The notes below the pieces were generated by a model. The model did no database searches, was not told where the DNA came from, and was given only the letters and a program-made list of their open reading frames with translations. The position numbers and the translations under genes were made by a program. A DNA stretch of 47,863 bases from UBA4615 sp046046245 (GTDB lineage Bacteria > Pseudomonadota > Gammaproteobacteria > Burkholderiales > Burkholderiaceae_E), in the NCBI GenBank assembly GCA_046046245.1, contig JBJOKE010000039.1:1-47863 (forward strand). The letters run 5' to 3'. Below are positions 14,381 through 23,261 of the stretch, one piece after another. Each line of letters opens with the position of its first letter. The first letter of the stretch is position 1.

Positions 14381-16027
14381 ATCCACCACCACCTCGATCA
14401 GCTTCGTCCCCGGCCGCCCGAACGCCGACTCGAACGTCTCCCGCACCGCCCGGGGATCGCTCACCCGGATCGCCTCCAGCCCCATCGCCCCCGCCATCGC
14501 CGCGAAGTCGATCGCCGGATCCGCGAAGTCCATCCCCACGAAGCCCCGGCTGCCGTGGAAGGACAGCAGCCGCTGCTTGATGATCCGGTAGCCGCCGTTG
14601 TTCACCAGCACGACGTTGAGCGGCAGGCGGTGGTGCGCGGCCGTCCACAGCGCCTGGAACGTGTACATCGCGCTGCCGTCGCCGGTCAGGCAGACGGTGG
14701 GCCGACCCGGGTTGGCGAGCGATGCGCCCACCGCGGCCGGCAGCCCCCAGCCGATGCCGCCCGAGGCCATCGAGTGGTAGCCGTGCCGGTCGCGGTAGCG
14801 CAGGAGCGCCGGCACGTGGCGTGAGGCGGTCAGGGCCTCGTCGAGGAAGATCGCGTCGTCGGGCAGCGCGTCGATCGCCTGCAGCACGGCCCAGTCGGTG
14901 TCGATCGGGGTCGCACCCGCGCGGTTCGCGATCGTCGCGGCGAGGCGCGCTCGGCGGGCGGTCCAGTTGTCGGCGGCGATCGCGGCCACGCGCGTCGCGG
15001 CGCGCACGGCGAGTGCGGCACCGCCCCGCTCGCGCAGCACGGGCAGCAGCGCGCGCAGCGTCTCGCCCACCTCGGCCTGCACCGCGATCTCCACCGGCCA
15101 GTTCTTCGCGATGTGGCGGTCGACGAGGCCCACGTGCACCACGGGCAGCCCCGGCGGCACCGGCTCGGTCTCGCTGTGGACCGACATGCAGAACGGGTCC
15201 GCGCCCAGCACCACCACCAGGTCGTGCCGCGAGAGCACCTCCCTCACCTGCGGCTGCGAGCGCGACAGCGCGCCGACGAAACACGGATGCTCCGACGGGA
15301 AGTGCGCGCCCCAGGCGACCGGCTGCTGCCACACCGGGCAGCCGAGCGTCCCGGCGAACGCGGCCGCGTCGGCGAGCGCGTCGCCGCGGACCAGCTCGTC
15401 GCCCACGATCGCGATCGGCCGCTCGGCCGCGAGCAGGCGGTCGGCGAGCGCGCGCAGCGTGTCGTCCGACGGCCGGGAGCGCGCATCGACGCGACTCGAG
15501 GCGAGCAGGTCGAGGTCGGCCTCGGCGTTCAGGATGTCGCCGGGCAGCGAGATGAAGACCGGGCCGGTGGGCGGCGTCGTCGCGATCTTGGCCGCACGAC
15601 GCACGATGCGCGGCAGGTCCTCCAGCCGCGTGACCTCGACCGCCCACTTCACCAGCGGCTCGGCGATCGGCACCAGCGGGTCGTAGAGCAGCGGTTCGGT
15701 CAGGCCGTGGCCCTGCTCCTGCTGGCCGGCGGTGAGGATCAGCGGCGTGCCGGTGAACTTCGCGTTGTAGAGCGCACCCATCGCGTTGCACAGGCCGGGG
15801 GCGACGTGCACGTTCGCCGCCACCAGCCGGCCCGAGGCGCGCGAGAAGCCGTCGGCCATGCCGACCACGACGCTCTCCTGCAGGCCGAGCACGTAGGTGA
15901 GCTCGGGATGTTCGGCGAGCGCGTGCATGATCGGCAGTTCGGTCGTACCGGGATTGCCGAACAGGTGGGTGATGCCCTCGTCGCGCAGCAGCTGCAGGAA
16001 GGCCGAGCGGCCGGTCAGGCGCGGCAT
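14369..16027 (-). CDS. Thiamine diphosphate enzyme, benzoylformate decarboxylase-like
   Basis: A 552-residue ThDP-dependent enzyme of the pyruvate-decarboxylase/acetolactate-synthase fold. N-terminal domain: LFGNPGTTELP and LQESVVVGMADG, which holds the catalytic Glu, then ANVHVAPG with the His that benzoylformate decarboxylase uses. Middle domain: ISLPGDIL and VVLGADPF. C-terminal domain: the ThDP motif beginning GDGSAMYTFQALW and ending VLVNN. The benzoylformate decarboxylase active-site Ser in its GNPGSNE is Thr here, so a different 2-oxo acid is possible. The ATG follows GAGGAGACGATCC. It converges with the enolase-superfamily gene, and a joint role in 2-oxo acid breakdown is conjecture. 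Confidence 0.87.
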   Translation of the reverse strand: MPRLTGRSAFLQLLRDEGITHLFGNPGTTELPIMHALAEHPELTYVLGLQESVVVGMADGFSRASGRLVAANVHVAPGLCNAMGALYNAKFTGTPLILTAGQQEQGHGLTEPLLYDPLVPIAEPLVKWAVEVTRLEDLPRIVRRAAKIATTPPTGPVFISLPGDILNAEADLDLLASSRVDARSRPSDDTLRALADRLLAAERPIAIVGDELVRGDALADAAAFAGTLGCPVWQQPVAWGAHFPSEHPCFVGALSRSQPQVREVLSRHDLVVVLGADPFCMSVHSETEPVPPGLPVVHVGLVDRHIAKNWPVEIAVQAEVGETLRALLPVLRERGGAALAVRAATRVAAIAADNWTARRARLAATIANRAGATPIDTDWAVLQAIDALPDDAIFLDEALTASRHVPALLRYRDRHGYHSMASGGIGWGLPAAVGASLANPGRPTVCLTGDGSAMYTFQALWTAAHHRLPLNVVLVNNGGYRIIKQRLLSFHGSRGFVGMDFADPAIDFAAMAGAMGLEAIRVSDPRAVRETFESAFGRPGTKLIEVVVDGTV

Positions 16028-16143
16028 GGATCGTCTCCTCGTCGGATGGCGCGCCGATGCTGCGGGCCGGATCCTGTCCGGGTCAAGCCGACGGCTCGTT
16101 CGCCGGCTGCGGGTCGCGCCGCGGGGATCGTGCCGCTCGGGAC

Positions 16144-17304
16144 TCAGGCCGCGCCGAGCCGCCAGAGCGAGGTGACCTCGGCCGCGCGTGCGGCGTTCAG
16201 CGGATCGCTGCGGTCCAGCGCCTTCGGATGCGCGGGCCGCGCGTCCATCCGGGCGATCACGCGCAGGCCCGCGGCCGCGATCCAGCCGGTGAGCGTCTCG
16301 CGGCTGCGCAGCCCGAGCCGCTCGGCGAGGTCCGACAGCACGAGCCAGCCCTCGCCGCCGGGCTCGAGGTGCGCGGCCAGCCCGTCGAGGAAGCCGCGCA
16401 GCATCCGCGAGCCCTCGTCGTAGACCGCGCGCTCGATCGGCGACGCGGGCCGTGCCGGCAGCCACGGCGGGTTGCAGACCACGAGCGACGCGCGGCCCGG
16501 CGGGAACAGGTCGGCGCGCACGACCTCGACGCGCGCGGCGAGCCCGAGCCGCGCGACGTTCTCGCGCGCGCAGGCGAGCGCACGCTCGTCGACGTCGGTG
16601 GCGACGACGCGGCCGAAGCCGCGGCGCGCGAGCACCGCGGCGAGCACGCCGGTGCCGGTGCCGACGTCGAAGGCGACCGGCGACCCGACGATGCCCGGCC
16701 CGAGCGGCGCCTCGGCCACCAGACCGAGGTACTCGCGGCGGGTCGGGGCGAACACGCCGTAGTGCGGGTGGATGCGGCCGCCCGCGGCCGGCACCTCGAT
16801 GCCGTTGACCCGCCACTCGTGCGCGCCCACCAGGCCCTGCAGCTCGCGCAGCGACGCGACCGAGGGGCCGTCCCCCGGCCCCCAGGCCTCGGTGCAGGCC
16901 GCGCGCAGGTCGGGCGCGCGCCGCAGCGGGATGGCGTGATCGGCCTCGAGCGGAACGAGCAGCGCGCCGAGCGTGCGGGCGCGCTGCGCGCGGGCCATCC
17001 GCATGCGATTGAAGACGTCGATCGGTGCGGCATCGGCCGGCGGACCGCGGCGCGGGGCGCGGTCCACCCGGTGCGCGAGCGCGACCAGCAGCTGGCGTGC
17101 GTTGTGGAAGTCGCCGCGCCACAGCAGGCCGGTGCCCTGGGTGGCGAGCGAGAACGCGTCGTCGGCGCGCAGCGTGTCGTCGACGACCTCGACGCGCCTG
17201 GGCGGCGGCGCACCGCGTTCGGAGCGCCAGCGCGCGGCGTGATCCCCGCCCTGCTCGGTCCAGCGGACGACGGGCGCCGGGGGCGGCGCGGCGGCTTCGG
17301 TCAT
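16144..17304 (-). CDS. Class I SAM methyltransferase with NPPW motif
   Basis: A 386-residue methyltransferase. The C-terminal half has motif I DVGTGTG (213-219), the acidic strand TDVDE, and the NPPW catalytic tetrad at 278-281 that marks N-methylation of Gln or of an exocyclic base nitrogen, as in PrmC, RsmC and RlmG. The first 200 residues are a less typical domain (DAFSLATQGTGLLWRGDFHNARQLL) that recalls the N-terminal half of RsmC/RlmG-like proteins, so an rRNA or ribosomal-protein target fits. It is followed, 19 bases beyond its start, by the end of a pseudouridine synthase gene on the same strand, which supports a link to rRNA modification. Confidence 0.8.
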   Translation of the reverse strand: MTEAAAPPPAPVVRWTEQGGDHAARWRSERGAPPPRRVEVVDDTLRADDAFSLATQGTGLLWRGDFHNARQLLVALAHRVDRAPRRGPPADAAPIDVFNRMRMARAQRARTLGALLVPLEADHAIPLRRAPDLRAACTEAWGPGDGPSVASLRELQGLVGAHEWRVNGIEVPAAGGRIHPHYGVFAPTRREYLGLVAEAPLGPGIVGSPVAFDVGTGTGVLAAVLARRGFGRVVATDVDERALACARENVARLGLAARVEVVRADLFPPGRASLVVCNPPWLPARPASPIERAVYDEGSRMLRGFLDGLAAHLEPGGEGWLVLSDLAERLGLRSRETLTGWIAAAGLRVIARMDARPAHPKALDRSDPLNAARAAEVTSLWRLGAA

Positions 17305-17323
17305 GTCGGCCTCCCGGGCCCGT

Positions 17324-18148
17324 TCAGAACGACTCGTCGGGGCGCAGGTAGCGCCACTGTCCGAGCGGCAGCTTGCCGAGCGGCACGCCGCCGCTCCTCA
17401 CCCGCTTGAGGCCGACCACCTTCAGCCCCACCGCCTCGCACATCCGGCGGATCTGCCGCTTGCGGCCCTCGCGCAGCACGAAGCGCAGCTGGTGCTCGTT
17501 CTGCCAGGACACCTTCGCCGGCCGCAGCGTCACGCCGTCGAGCTCGAGGCCGTGGTGCAGCAGGCGCATGCCCTCGTCCGACAGCGTGCCCTCGACGCGG
17601 ACCAGGTACTCCTTCTCGACCGAGGTGTCGTCGCCGATCAGCCGACGCGCGACACGGCCGTCCTGGGTGAAGACGAGGAGCCCGGTCGAGTCGATGTCGA
17701 GCCGACCGGCGGGCGCGAGGCCGCGCAGGTGCCCCGGCTTGAAGCGCAGCGGCGAGGGGTCGTCCGGCCAGCGGTTATCGGGTCGGATCAGCACGATCGC
17801 CGGCTCGTGGCCGTCCTCGGCCTGGCCGGACACGTAGCCGATCGGCTTGTGCAACACGATGGTCACGCGCTCGGCCTGGTGGGCGCGGGCCGCCGCGTCG
17901 ACCTCGATCCGCGCCCGGCGCGACACCCGCGAGCCCAGCGTGGCGACGACCTCGCCGTCGACGCGCACCCAGCCGTTGACGATCCACTCCTCGGCCTCGC
18001 GGCGCGAGCACAGGCCGAGCTCGCCCATCCGCTTCGACAGCCGCGGCGTCTCGTCGGACACGTCGTCGCGCGGCGCCGCGGGGGACGCGCCGGCAGGACG
18101 CGTCGGGGCGACCGGACGTCGGGGGGGCTTCGGCGGGAGGCGGTTCAT
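17324..18148 (-). CDS. rRNA pseudouridine synthase, RsuA/RluB/RluF family
   Basis: A 274-residue pseudouridine synthase. A Pro/Arg-rich tail (1-33) precedes an S4 RNA-binding domain (about 35-80, RLSKRMGELGLCSRREAEEWI). The catalytic domain has LHKPIGYVSGQ, the signature GRLDIDSTGLL with catalytic Asp151, KEYLVRVEG, and the basic end REGRKRQIRRMCEAVGL. RsuA-family enzymes modify single uridines in 16S or 23S rRNA (or tRNA for RluF). The KPIGYVSGQ opening and the missing long C-terminal tail suggest an RluF-like or RluE/B-like member, but I cannot decide which site. It is transcribed into the neighbouring methyltransferase gene. Confidence 0.88.
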   Translation of the reverse strand: MNRLPPKPPRRPVAPTRPAGASPAAPRDDVSDETPRLSKRMGELGLCSRREAEEWIVNGWVRVDGEVVATLGSRVSRRARIEVDAAARAHQAERVTIVLHKPIGYVSGQAEDGHEPAIVLIRPDNRWPDDPSPLRFKPGHLRGLAPAGRLDIDSTGLLVFTQDGRVARRLIGDDTSVEKEYLVRVEGTLSDEGMRLLHHGLELDGVTLRPAKVSWQNEHQLRFVLREGRKRQIRRMCEAVGLKVVGLKRVRSGGVPLGKLPLGQWRYLRPDESF

Positions 18149-18234
18149 CGTGGGCGGGGCGCGCGCGGCGCGTTCGGGCCCGCATCATAGCCGGCCCGGG
18201 CGCCGCGGCCCGCCGCGATCGCGGCCGGCGGATC

Positions 18235-19215
18235 TCAGGCGTGCGCCACCCAGCGCGCCACCAGCTCCGCGTGGCGCGCTGGCCAGTCGCGCAGCGGTCG
18301 CTCGTCGCCGTCGAGCACACCGCGCAGGAAGGCGGTGGTGAGCTCGCGCGTCGCCGCCTTCACGCGCGCGTTCAGCGCCACGCCGCCGGGCGCGCCGCGG
18401 TCGGTGAAGATCGAGTGGGAGCCGCCCTCGAAGACCGCGAGCGCCTTGCGCCGGCCGCCCACCGCCTCGAAGACCGCGATCCGATCGTCGGGGCCGCTGA
18501 AGTAGCCGGGGATGCGGATGACGTCCTCGGTGCAGGTGACGTGCAGGCTCGGCACGACCACGGGGCCGAGGATGCGCGCCGGATCGGGCTCGCCATAGAA
18601 CGGCGGTGCCGACAGCACGATCGCCGCGCGAACGCGCGCGTCCCCGAGGTCCAGCGACGCGCCGCCGCGCTCCACCCGCGCCCCGCTGGCCAGCAGCGTG
18701 GTGTTCGCGCCGTACGAGTGGCCGGCCGCGACGATGCGCGCCGCATCGAGCGACGCGCCGAGCGGGTGCTCGAGCACATGGTCGAGCGCGAACGACAGGT
18801 CGCGGACCCGTGCGATCGCCTCGCCTTCCTGCGCGGCCGACTGCAGGCGACCGGCGAGACCGAAGGGGCTGCCGGCGAACCACAGGGTGCGGTCGCTCCC
18901 GACGTGCTGCAGGTGCAGGCTGGCGATGCCCTCGGTCGCCCAGTGCCGTCCGAGCCAGGCATAGCCCTGGCGCGAGCCGCCGATGCCGTGCGAGAAGACG
19001 ACGAGCGGCACCGGGTCGCGCGGCGACGCGCCCGGCGGCAGGTGCAGGCGCATCGGCACGGGCCGACCCCGGCCCGCGTCGATCGCGTCGAGGTCGATCG
19101 GGTCGGGCTGGCGCTCGTCGGCATGCAGGCGACGCGCCCACGGTCCTGCGGCGAGCGCGCCGAGCGACGCGGCGGCGACGGCGGCGCCGAGGAGGCGACG
19201 GCGGGAAGGGATCAT
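18235..19215 (-). CDS. Tat-exported serine hydrolase (PAF acetylhydrolase/dienelactone-like)
   Basis: A 326-residue alpha/beta hydrolase. It starts MIPSRRRLLGAAVAAASLGA, a twin-arginine export signal with a hydrophobic core, so the enzyme should act in the periplasm. Then come FSHGIGGSRQGY (oxyanion region), the nucleophile elbow GHSYG with Ser167, and GGSHSIFTD with the probable catalytic His. The architecture resembles platelet-activating-factor acetylhydrolase and chlorophyllase-type esterases. The ATG at 19215 was preferred because it places the Arg pair at the very N-terminus; the 44 extra upstream codons are Arg-rich and unlike any signal. It is divergent from the GntR regulator gene. 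Substrate unknown. Confidence 0.85.
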   Translation of the reverse strand: MIPSRRRLLGAAVAAASLGALAAGPWARRLHADERQPDPIDLDAIDAGRGRPVPMRLHLPPGASPRDPVPLVVFSHGIGGSRQGYAWLGRHWATEGIASLHLQHVGSDRTLWFAGSPFGLAGRLQSAAQEGEAIARVRDLSFALDHVLEHPLGASLDAARIVAAGHSYGANTTLLASGARVERGGASLDLGDARVRAAIVLSAPPFYGEPDPARILGPVVVPSLHVTCTEDVIRIPGYFSGPDDRIAVFEAVGGRRKALAVFEGGSHSIFTDRGAPGGVALNARVKAATRELTTAFLRGVLDGDERPLRDWPARHAELVARWVAHA

Positions 19216-19323
19216 GGCGAAGGGGATGGGCGAAGGGGATGGGCGACGGGCGTACTCGGTGGGTCGTCGTCCGGGCTCGAGCCTGACGGTTCGATCGCGA
19301 CCGTCCGGATGGAACACGCCGCG

Positions 19324-19353
19324 TTGACACCGGACGGCGCCGCCCACTACGCT
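19324..19353 (+). promoter_or_regulatory. Sigma-70-type promoter of the GntR gene
   Basis: A perfect -35 box TTGACA (19324-19329) is followed after 18 bases by TACGCT (19348-19353), four of six matches to the -10 consensus. Transcription would start near 19360, on top of the palindrome at 19361-19374. Confidence 0.65.
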
Positions 19354-19360
19354 CCGACAG

Positions 19361-19374
19361 CCTGTACGTACAGG
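19361..19374. promoter_or_regulatory. 14-bp palindrome, probable GntR operator
   Basis: CCTGTACGTACAGG is fully self-complementary and has the TGT...ACA core usual for GntR/HutC-type regulators. It lies at the predicted transcription start and 38 bases before the regulator's ATG, the position expected for autorepression and for control of the genes downstream. Confidence 0.7.
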
Positions 19375-19412
19375 TTCGGCCAGGCCCGTACCCCCCCCGC
19401 CCCCAGCTACCG

Positions 19413-20165
19413 ATGCACACCGCGCCCGCGGTTCCGCCGCTCGCCAAGCACGCGCTGATCAGCCGCGTGCTCGCCGACGACATCTCGCGCGGCGTCTACC
19501 CGGTGGGCACGACGCTGCCCTCGGAGTCCGACCTGTCGGGCCGCTTCGACGTGAGCCGCCACACGGTGCGCGCCGCGCTGCGCACCCTGCAGGAGCGCGG
19601 CCTGATCACGCCGCGGCCGGGCGTGGGCAGCGTGGTCCGCGCCGCCCGCGACGACGGACCGTGGCGGCAGACCTTCGGCTCGGTCGAGGACCTGCTGCAG
19701 TACACGCGGACCACGCGCGTGACCGAGCTCGAACGCGAGTCGTTCAAGGCCGACGACGATTTCGTCGCACGCATCGGTGGCCGGCCGGGCGAGGCCTGGC
19801 TGCGGCTGCGGCTGCGCCGCACCCTGCTCGGCGACGACACGCCGCTCACGGTCGCCGACGTCTTCGTGCCGCGTCCGATCGCCGACGCGCTGGGCGAGTT
19901 GCCCGGCGACGGCGCGCCGATCTTCGAGCGCATCCGCGCGCTCGGCGAACCGATCGTCGAGATCCGGCAGGAGATCGGCGCGACGCTGCCCGATGCCGCG
20001 GAGGCACGTGCGCTGGCGATCGACGCCCGCCGCCCGGTGCTGGTCATCGTGCGGCGCTACCACGGCGAGCGCGGCCGGCTGCTCGAGGTCACGCGCACCG
20101 TGCATCCCGCCGACGGCTTCACCTACCGGATGGACGTGCGCCAGTCGCCGGGCCGAGGGCCCTGA
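19413..20165 (+). CDS. GntR-family regulator with UTRA effector domain
   Basis: A 250-residue HutC-subfamily repressor. The winged helix (about 10-75) has LPSESDLSGRFDVSRHTVRAALRTLQERGLI, followed by a linker and a UTRA ligand domain (about 95-240, ending RTVHPADGFTYRMDVR). It heads a cluster of a Bug binding protein, a TauD/TfdA dioxygenase and an isocitrate-lyase-fold lyase on the same strand, with a palindrome at its own promoter. It is therefore the likely switch for that pathway, with the substrate or an intermediate as ligand. The ATG lacks a strong ribosome site. Confidence 0.9.
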   Translation: MHTAPAVPPLAKHALISRVLADDISRGVYPVGTTLPSESDLSGRFDVSRHTVRAALRTLQERGLITPRPGVGSVVRAARDDGPWRQTFGSVEDLLQYTRTTRVTELERESFKADDDFVARIGGRPGEAWLRLRLRRTLLGDDTPLTVADVFVPRPIADALGELPGDGAPIFERIRALGEPIVEIRQEIGATLPDAAEARALAIDARRPVLVIVRRYHGERGRLLEVTRTVHPADGFTYRMDVRQSPGRGP

Positions 20166-20237
20166 GGCCAGCGCGTGTCCATCACCCTGTGTCCCGCCCC
20201 GATGCGGGTCGTCACGAACGATACGAAGGAGGACGCC

Positions 20238-21239
20238 ATGACCACCCCCCGCCGCCTGACCCTGGGCCGGCTCGCGCTGGCGATCGCCGCCTGCGCCGCC
20301 GCGCCCGCAGCGCTCGCGCAACAGCCGCCCGCCGCCGCCGGCAAGCCGATCTTCGACAAGCCGATCCGGCTCGTCGTCCCCTACTCGCCCGGCGGCGGCA
20401 CCGACATCCTCGCGCGCCACGTCGCCGAGCGGCTGCGCCAGCGGATCGGTCAGCCGGTCGTGGTCGACAACAAGCCGGGGGCCAACGGCGTGATCGGCAC
20501 CGACATCGTCGCGAAGTCGCCCCCCGACGGCACGACGGTCGTGCTGGTGGTCAACACGCACCTGCTCAATCCGCTGCTGATGAAGCAGATGCCGTACGAC
20601 ACCTTCCGGGACCTGACGCCGATCACGAAGGTCGCGACCTCGCCGATGGTCATCGTCGTCAACGCGGACCTGCCGGCCAAGAGCGTGCGCGAGCTGAACG
20701 CGATCATGAAGGCCGCGCCCGACAAGGTGAGCTACGGCAGCTCGGAGAACATGACGCGGCTGGTGGGCGCGATGTTCGTGCGCTCGCAGGGGCAGCCCGA
20801 CGCGGTCCACGTGCCCTACAAGGGCGGCGCGCCGCTGATGGCCGACGTGGCCGCGGGCACGACCACCATCGGCGTGACCAGCATCCTCACTGCGCGGCCC
20901 TTCATCTCGTCGGGCAAGCTGCGGCCGATCGCGGTCACCAGCTCGAAGCGCACCGACGCACTGCCGGGCGTGCCGACGATGATCGAGGAAGGCGCACGCG
21001 ACTTCGAGACCTTCACCGACTACACGCTCTACGCGCCCTCCGCCACGCCGCGGCCGATCCTGGAGCGGCTGCAGCAGGAGATCGCCGCGGTGATCCACAC
21101 GCCCGAGATGGTGAAGATCCTCGCCGACCAGGCCGCGACGCCGGTCGGCGCGTCGGTCGCCGAGACCGAGGCGCAGGTGAAGAAGGATGCGGCGTTCTGG
21201 CAGAAGGCCGTCGTCGACGTCGGCCTGAAGCCCGAGTGA
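20238..21239 (+). CDS. Bug/TctC-family solute-binding protein
   Basis: A 333-residue periplasmic binding protein of the tripartite tricarboxylate transporter group. The signal peptide runs to about residue 28 (RRLTLGRLALAIAACAAAPAALAQ). The mature part has the family marks PIRLVVPYSPGGGTDILAR, VVVDNKPGANG, HVPYKGGAP and GVPTMIEEGARDF. These proteins bind carboxylates and nicotinate-like acids. The start at 20238 follows AAGGAGG; an upstream in-frame ATG at 20175 would bury the signal peptide. No TctA or TctB membrane partner is present, as is common for Bug genes. It sits between the GntR regulator and the dioxygenase, which points to uptake or sensing of that pathway's substrate. Confidence 0.92.
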   Translation: MTTPRRLTLGRLALAIAACAAAPAALAQQPPAAAGKPIFDKPIRLVVPYSPGGGTDILARHVAERLRQRIGQPVVVDNKPGANGVIGTDIVAKSPPDGTTVVLVVNTHLLNPLLMKQMPYDTFRDLTPITKVATSPMVIVVNADLPAKSVRELNAIMKAAPDKVSYGSSENMTRLVGAMFVRSQGQPDAVHVPYKGGAPLMADVAAGTTTIGVTSILTARPFISSGKLRPIAVTSSKRTDALPGVPTMIEEGARDFETFTDYTLYAPSATPRPILERLQQEIAAVIHTPEMVKILADQAATPVGASVAETEAQVKKDAAFWQKAVVDVGLKPE

Positions 21240-21264
21240 CCCGCCGATCGATCGAGCCTCGACC

Positions 21265-22389
21265 ATGACGATCGAACCCGTCGTCCGGCCGCGCGGCTGG
21301 ACCCCCGACGCGCTGCGCGGCGACGGCGGCTGGGCCGTGCGCCTCTCGCGCGAGGAAATCGCCGACTTCGAGCGCGGCCTCGTGCACGCGCGCTCGACCG
21401 GCCGCCCGTTCTACGACCTGTCGCCCGCCGACTTCCCGTTCGGCCCGGCAGCGCTCGCGCGGCTGCGGTCCGCGGTCGCCGAGACCCAGGAGGGCCGCGG
21501 CTTCCAGATGCTGCGCGGCCTGCCCGTGGAGCGCTGGAGCGTCGACGACTCGCGGCTCTTCTTCTGGGGCCTGGGCCTGCACCTCGGCGTGCCGCGCCCG
21601 CAGGGCCGCGCGAGCCAGTTCATGTCCGACGTGCGCGACGCCGGCGGCACCTACCGCAGCGTGCAGGGCCGCGGCTACAACACCAAGTCGGCGCTCGACT
21701 TCCACGCCGACGGCAGCGACCTCGTCGGCCTGATGTGCCTGCGCACCGCGGTGTCCGGCGGCGAGAGCCTGATCTCGTCGTCGGTCACCGCGCACAACAC
21801 GATGCTCGCCGAGCGGCCCGACCTGCTCGCGCTGCTCTACGAGCCGCTGGTCTTCAGCCGACAGGGCGAGCAGGCGCCCGAGGAGCCGCCGTGGTACGAG
21901 GCCGCGATCCTCGGCGTGCGCGACGGGCGCTTCGCGTGCCGACACATCCGCAACCACGTGAAGTCCGCGCAGCTGAGCTTCCCCGAGGTGCCGCGGCTCT
22001 CGCCCGCGCAACTCGAGGCGCTCGACCTGTTCGACGAGATCCTGCGGCGGCCCGAGGTCTGCTTCCGGCTGGACTTCGAGCCGGGCGACGTGCAGCTGAT
22101 CAACAACCACGTCGTGCTGCACTCGCGCACCGACTACGTCGACCACGAGGAACCGGAGCGCAAGCGCCACCTGCTGCGGCTCTGGCTGTCGCTGCCGGAA
22201 TCGCCGGCGCTGCCGGAGTCGTGGCGGCTCGCCTACAAGGACGTGGCGGCACGCGCGGTGCGCGGCGGCTTCCGCGGCCAGGGCATCACCCCCGAGATCG
22301 AGGCCTTCGAGGCCCGCCTGGCCGCCCACCACGGGATGGCCTTCCGCATCTACCAGGACCGCGACCACCACCAGGGAGTCCACGCATGA
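21265..22389 (+). CDS. TauD/TfdA-family Fe(II)/2-oxoglutarate dioxygenase
   Basis: A 374-residue non-haem iron dioxygenase. The facial triad is visible as FHADGSD (His147, Asp149) and NHVVLHSRTDY (His286), with Arg residues in KRHLLRLWL for 2-oxoglutarate. Family members hydroxylate a substrate, often next to a sulfonate, ether, amine or carboxylate, using oxygen and 2-oxoglutarate and releasing succinate and carbon dioxide. Its TGA overlaps the ATG of the next gene (ATGA), so translation of the two is coupled. With the lyase behind it, a plausible scheme is hydroxylation to a 2- or 3-hydroxy acid that the lyase then splits; this is inference. Confidence 0.9.
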   Translation: MTIEPVVRPRGWTPDALRGDGGWAVRLSREEIADFERGLVHARSTGRPFYDLSPADFPFGPAALARLRSAVAETQEGRGFQMLRGLPVERWSVDDSRLFFWGLGLHLGVPRPQGRASQFMSDVRDAGGTYRSVQGRGYNTKSALDFHADGSDLVGLMCLRTAVSGGESLISSSVTAHNTMLAERPDLLALLYEPLVFSRQGEQAPEEPPWYEAAILGVRDGRFACRHIRNHVKSAQLSFPEVPRLSPAQLEALDLFDEILRRPEVCFRLDFEPGDVQLINNHVVLHSRTDYVDHEEPERKRHLLRLWLSLPESPALPESWRLAYKDVAARAVRGGFRGQGITPEIEAFEARLAAHHGMAFRIYQDRDHHQGVHA

Positions 22390-23249
22390 GTGTGAAACGA
22401 TCGCTGAAGGGCGTGCTGAGGAAGGGGCGGCTCATCGCCTCGCCCGGCATCTACGACATGGTCTCGCTGCGGATCGCCGACCGCATGGGCTTCGAGACGC
22501 TGTACATGACCGGCTACGGCACGGTCGCCTCGCACCTCGGACTGCCCGACGCGGGGCTGGCGAGCTACACCGACATGGTCGACCGCGTGCGCGCGTTCTG
22601 CACGATGGCCGGCACGCCGGTGATCTGCGACGGCGACACCGGCTACGGCGGGCTGCTGAACGTCGCGCACACCGTGGCCGGCTACGAGGCCGCGGGCGCC
22701 GCCGGCATCCAGCTCGAGGACCAGGAATTCCCGAAGAAGTGCGGCCACACGCCGGGCCGGCGTGTGGTGCCGATGCAGGAGATGGTCCGCAAGATCAAGG
22801 TCGCGAAGGAGGCGCGCAGCGGCGACATGCTGATCGTGGCGCGCACCGATGCCCGCACGACGCTCGGCCTGGACGAGGCGCTGCGCCGCGCGGAGGCCTA
22901 CCTCGCGGCGGGCGCCGACGTGCTGTTCGTCGAGTCGCCCGAGACCGAGGCCGAGATGGCGAGGATCGCGTCGAGCTTCGACGTGCCGATGCTGATCAAC
23001 TGCGTCGAGGGCGGACGCACGCCGGTCCTTCCGCCGAAGGTCCTCGAGGAGATGGGCTTCGCGCTCGCGATCTACCCGGCCGCGGGCTTCCTCGCAGCCG
23101 GCTGGGCGCTCGAGCAGTCGTACGCGCGGATCAGGGCGACCGGTTCGTCGATCGGCAGCCCGGCCCCGCTGGCCGACTTCATGGACTTCAGCAGGCTGAT
23201 GGGCTTCGAGGCGATCTGGGACTTCGACCGCCGGCACGCCGAGGACTGA
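22386..23249 (+). CDS. Isocitrate lyase/PEP mutase-superfamily C-C lyase
   Basis: A 287-residue enzyme of the isocitrate-lyase/phosphoenolpyruvate-mutase fold. It has DGDTGYGG (82-89, metal site), QLEDQEFPKKCGH with Cys119, VARTDAR and VFVESPE. The KKCGH loop is the mark of true lyases (2-methylisocitrate lyase, 2,3-dimethylmalate lyase), whereas the phosphonomutases carry a different loop, so it should cut a malate-like 2-hydroxy acid into pyruvate or glyoxylate plus another acid. Translation is coupled to the dioxygenase by the ATGA overlap. An oxaloacetate decarboxylase activity is a known alternative in this fold. Confidence 0.88.
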   Translation: MSVKRSLKGVLRKGRLIASPGIYDMVSLRIADRMGFETLYMTGYGTVASHLGLPDAGLASYTDMVDRVRAFCTMAGTPVICDGDTGYGGLLNVAHTVAGYEAAGAAGIQLEDQEFPKKCGHTPGRRVVPMQEMVRKIKVAKEARSGDMLIVARTDARTTLGLDEALRRAEAYLAAGADVLFVESPETEAEMARIASSFDVPMLINCVEGGRTPVLPPKVLEEMGFALAIYPAAGFLAAGWALEQSYARIRATGSSIGSPAPLADFMDFSRLMGFEAIWDFDRRHAED

Positions 23250-23261
23250 TCGGCGCGCCGG

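Noticed and set aside
16028..17122. A long N-terminal extension of the ThDP enzyme
   Set aside because: It is an out-of-frame reading of the methyltransferase gene. The ATG at 16027 has a ribosome site and the family-typical first residues.
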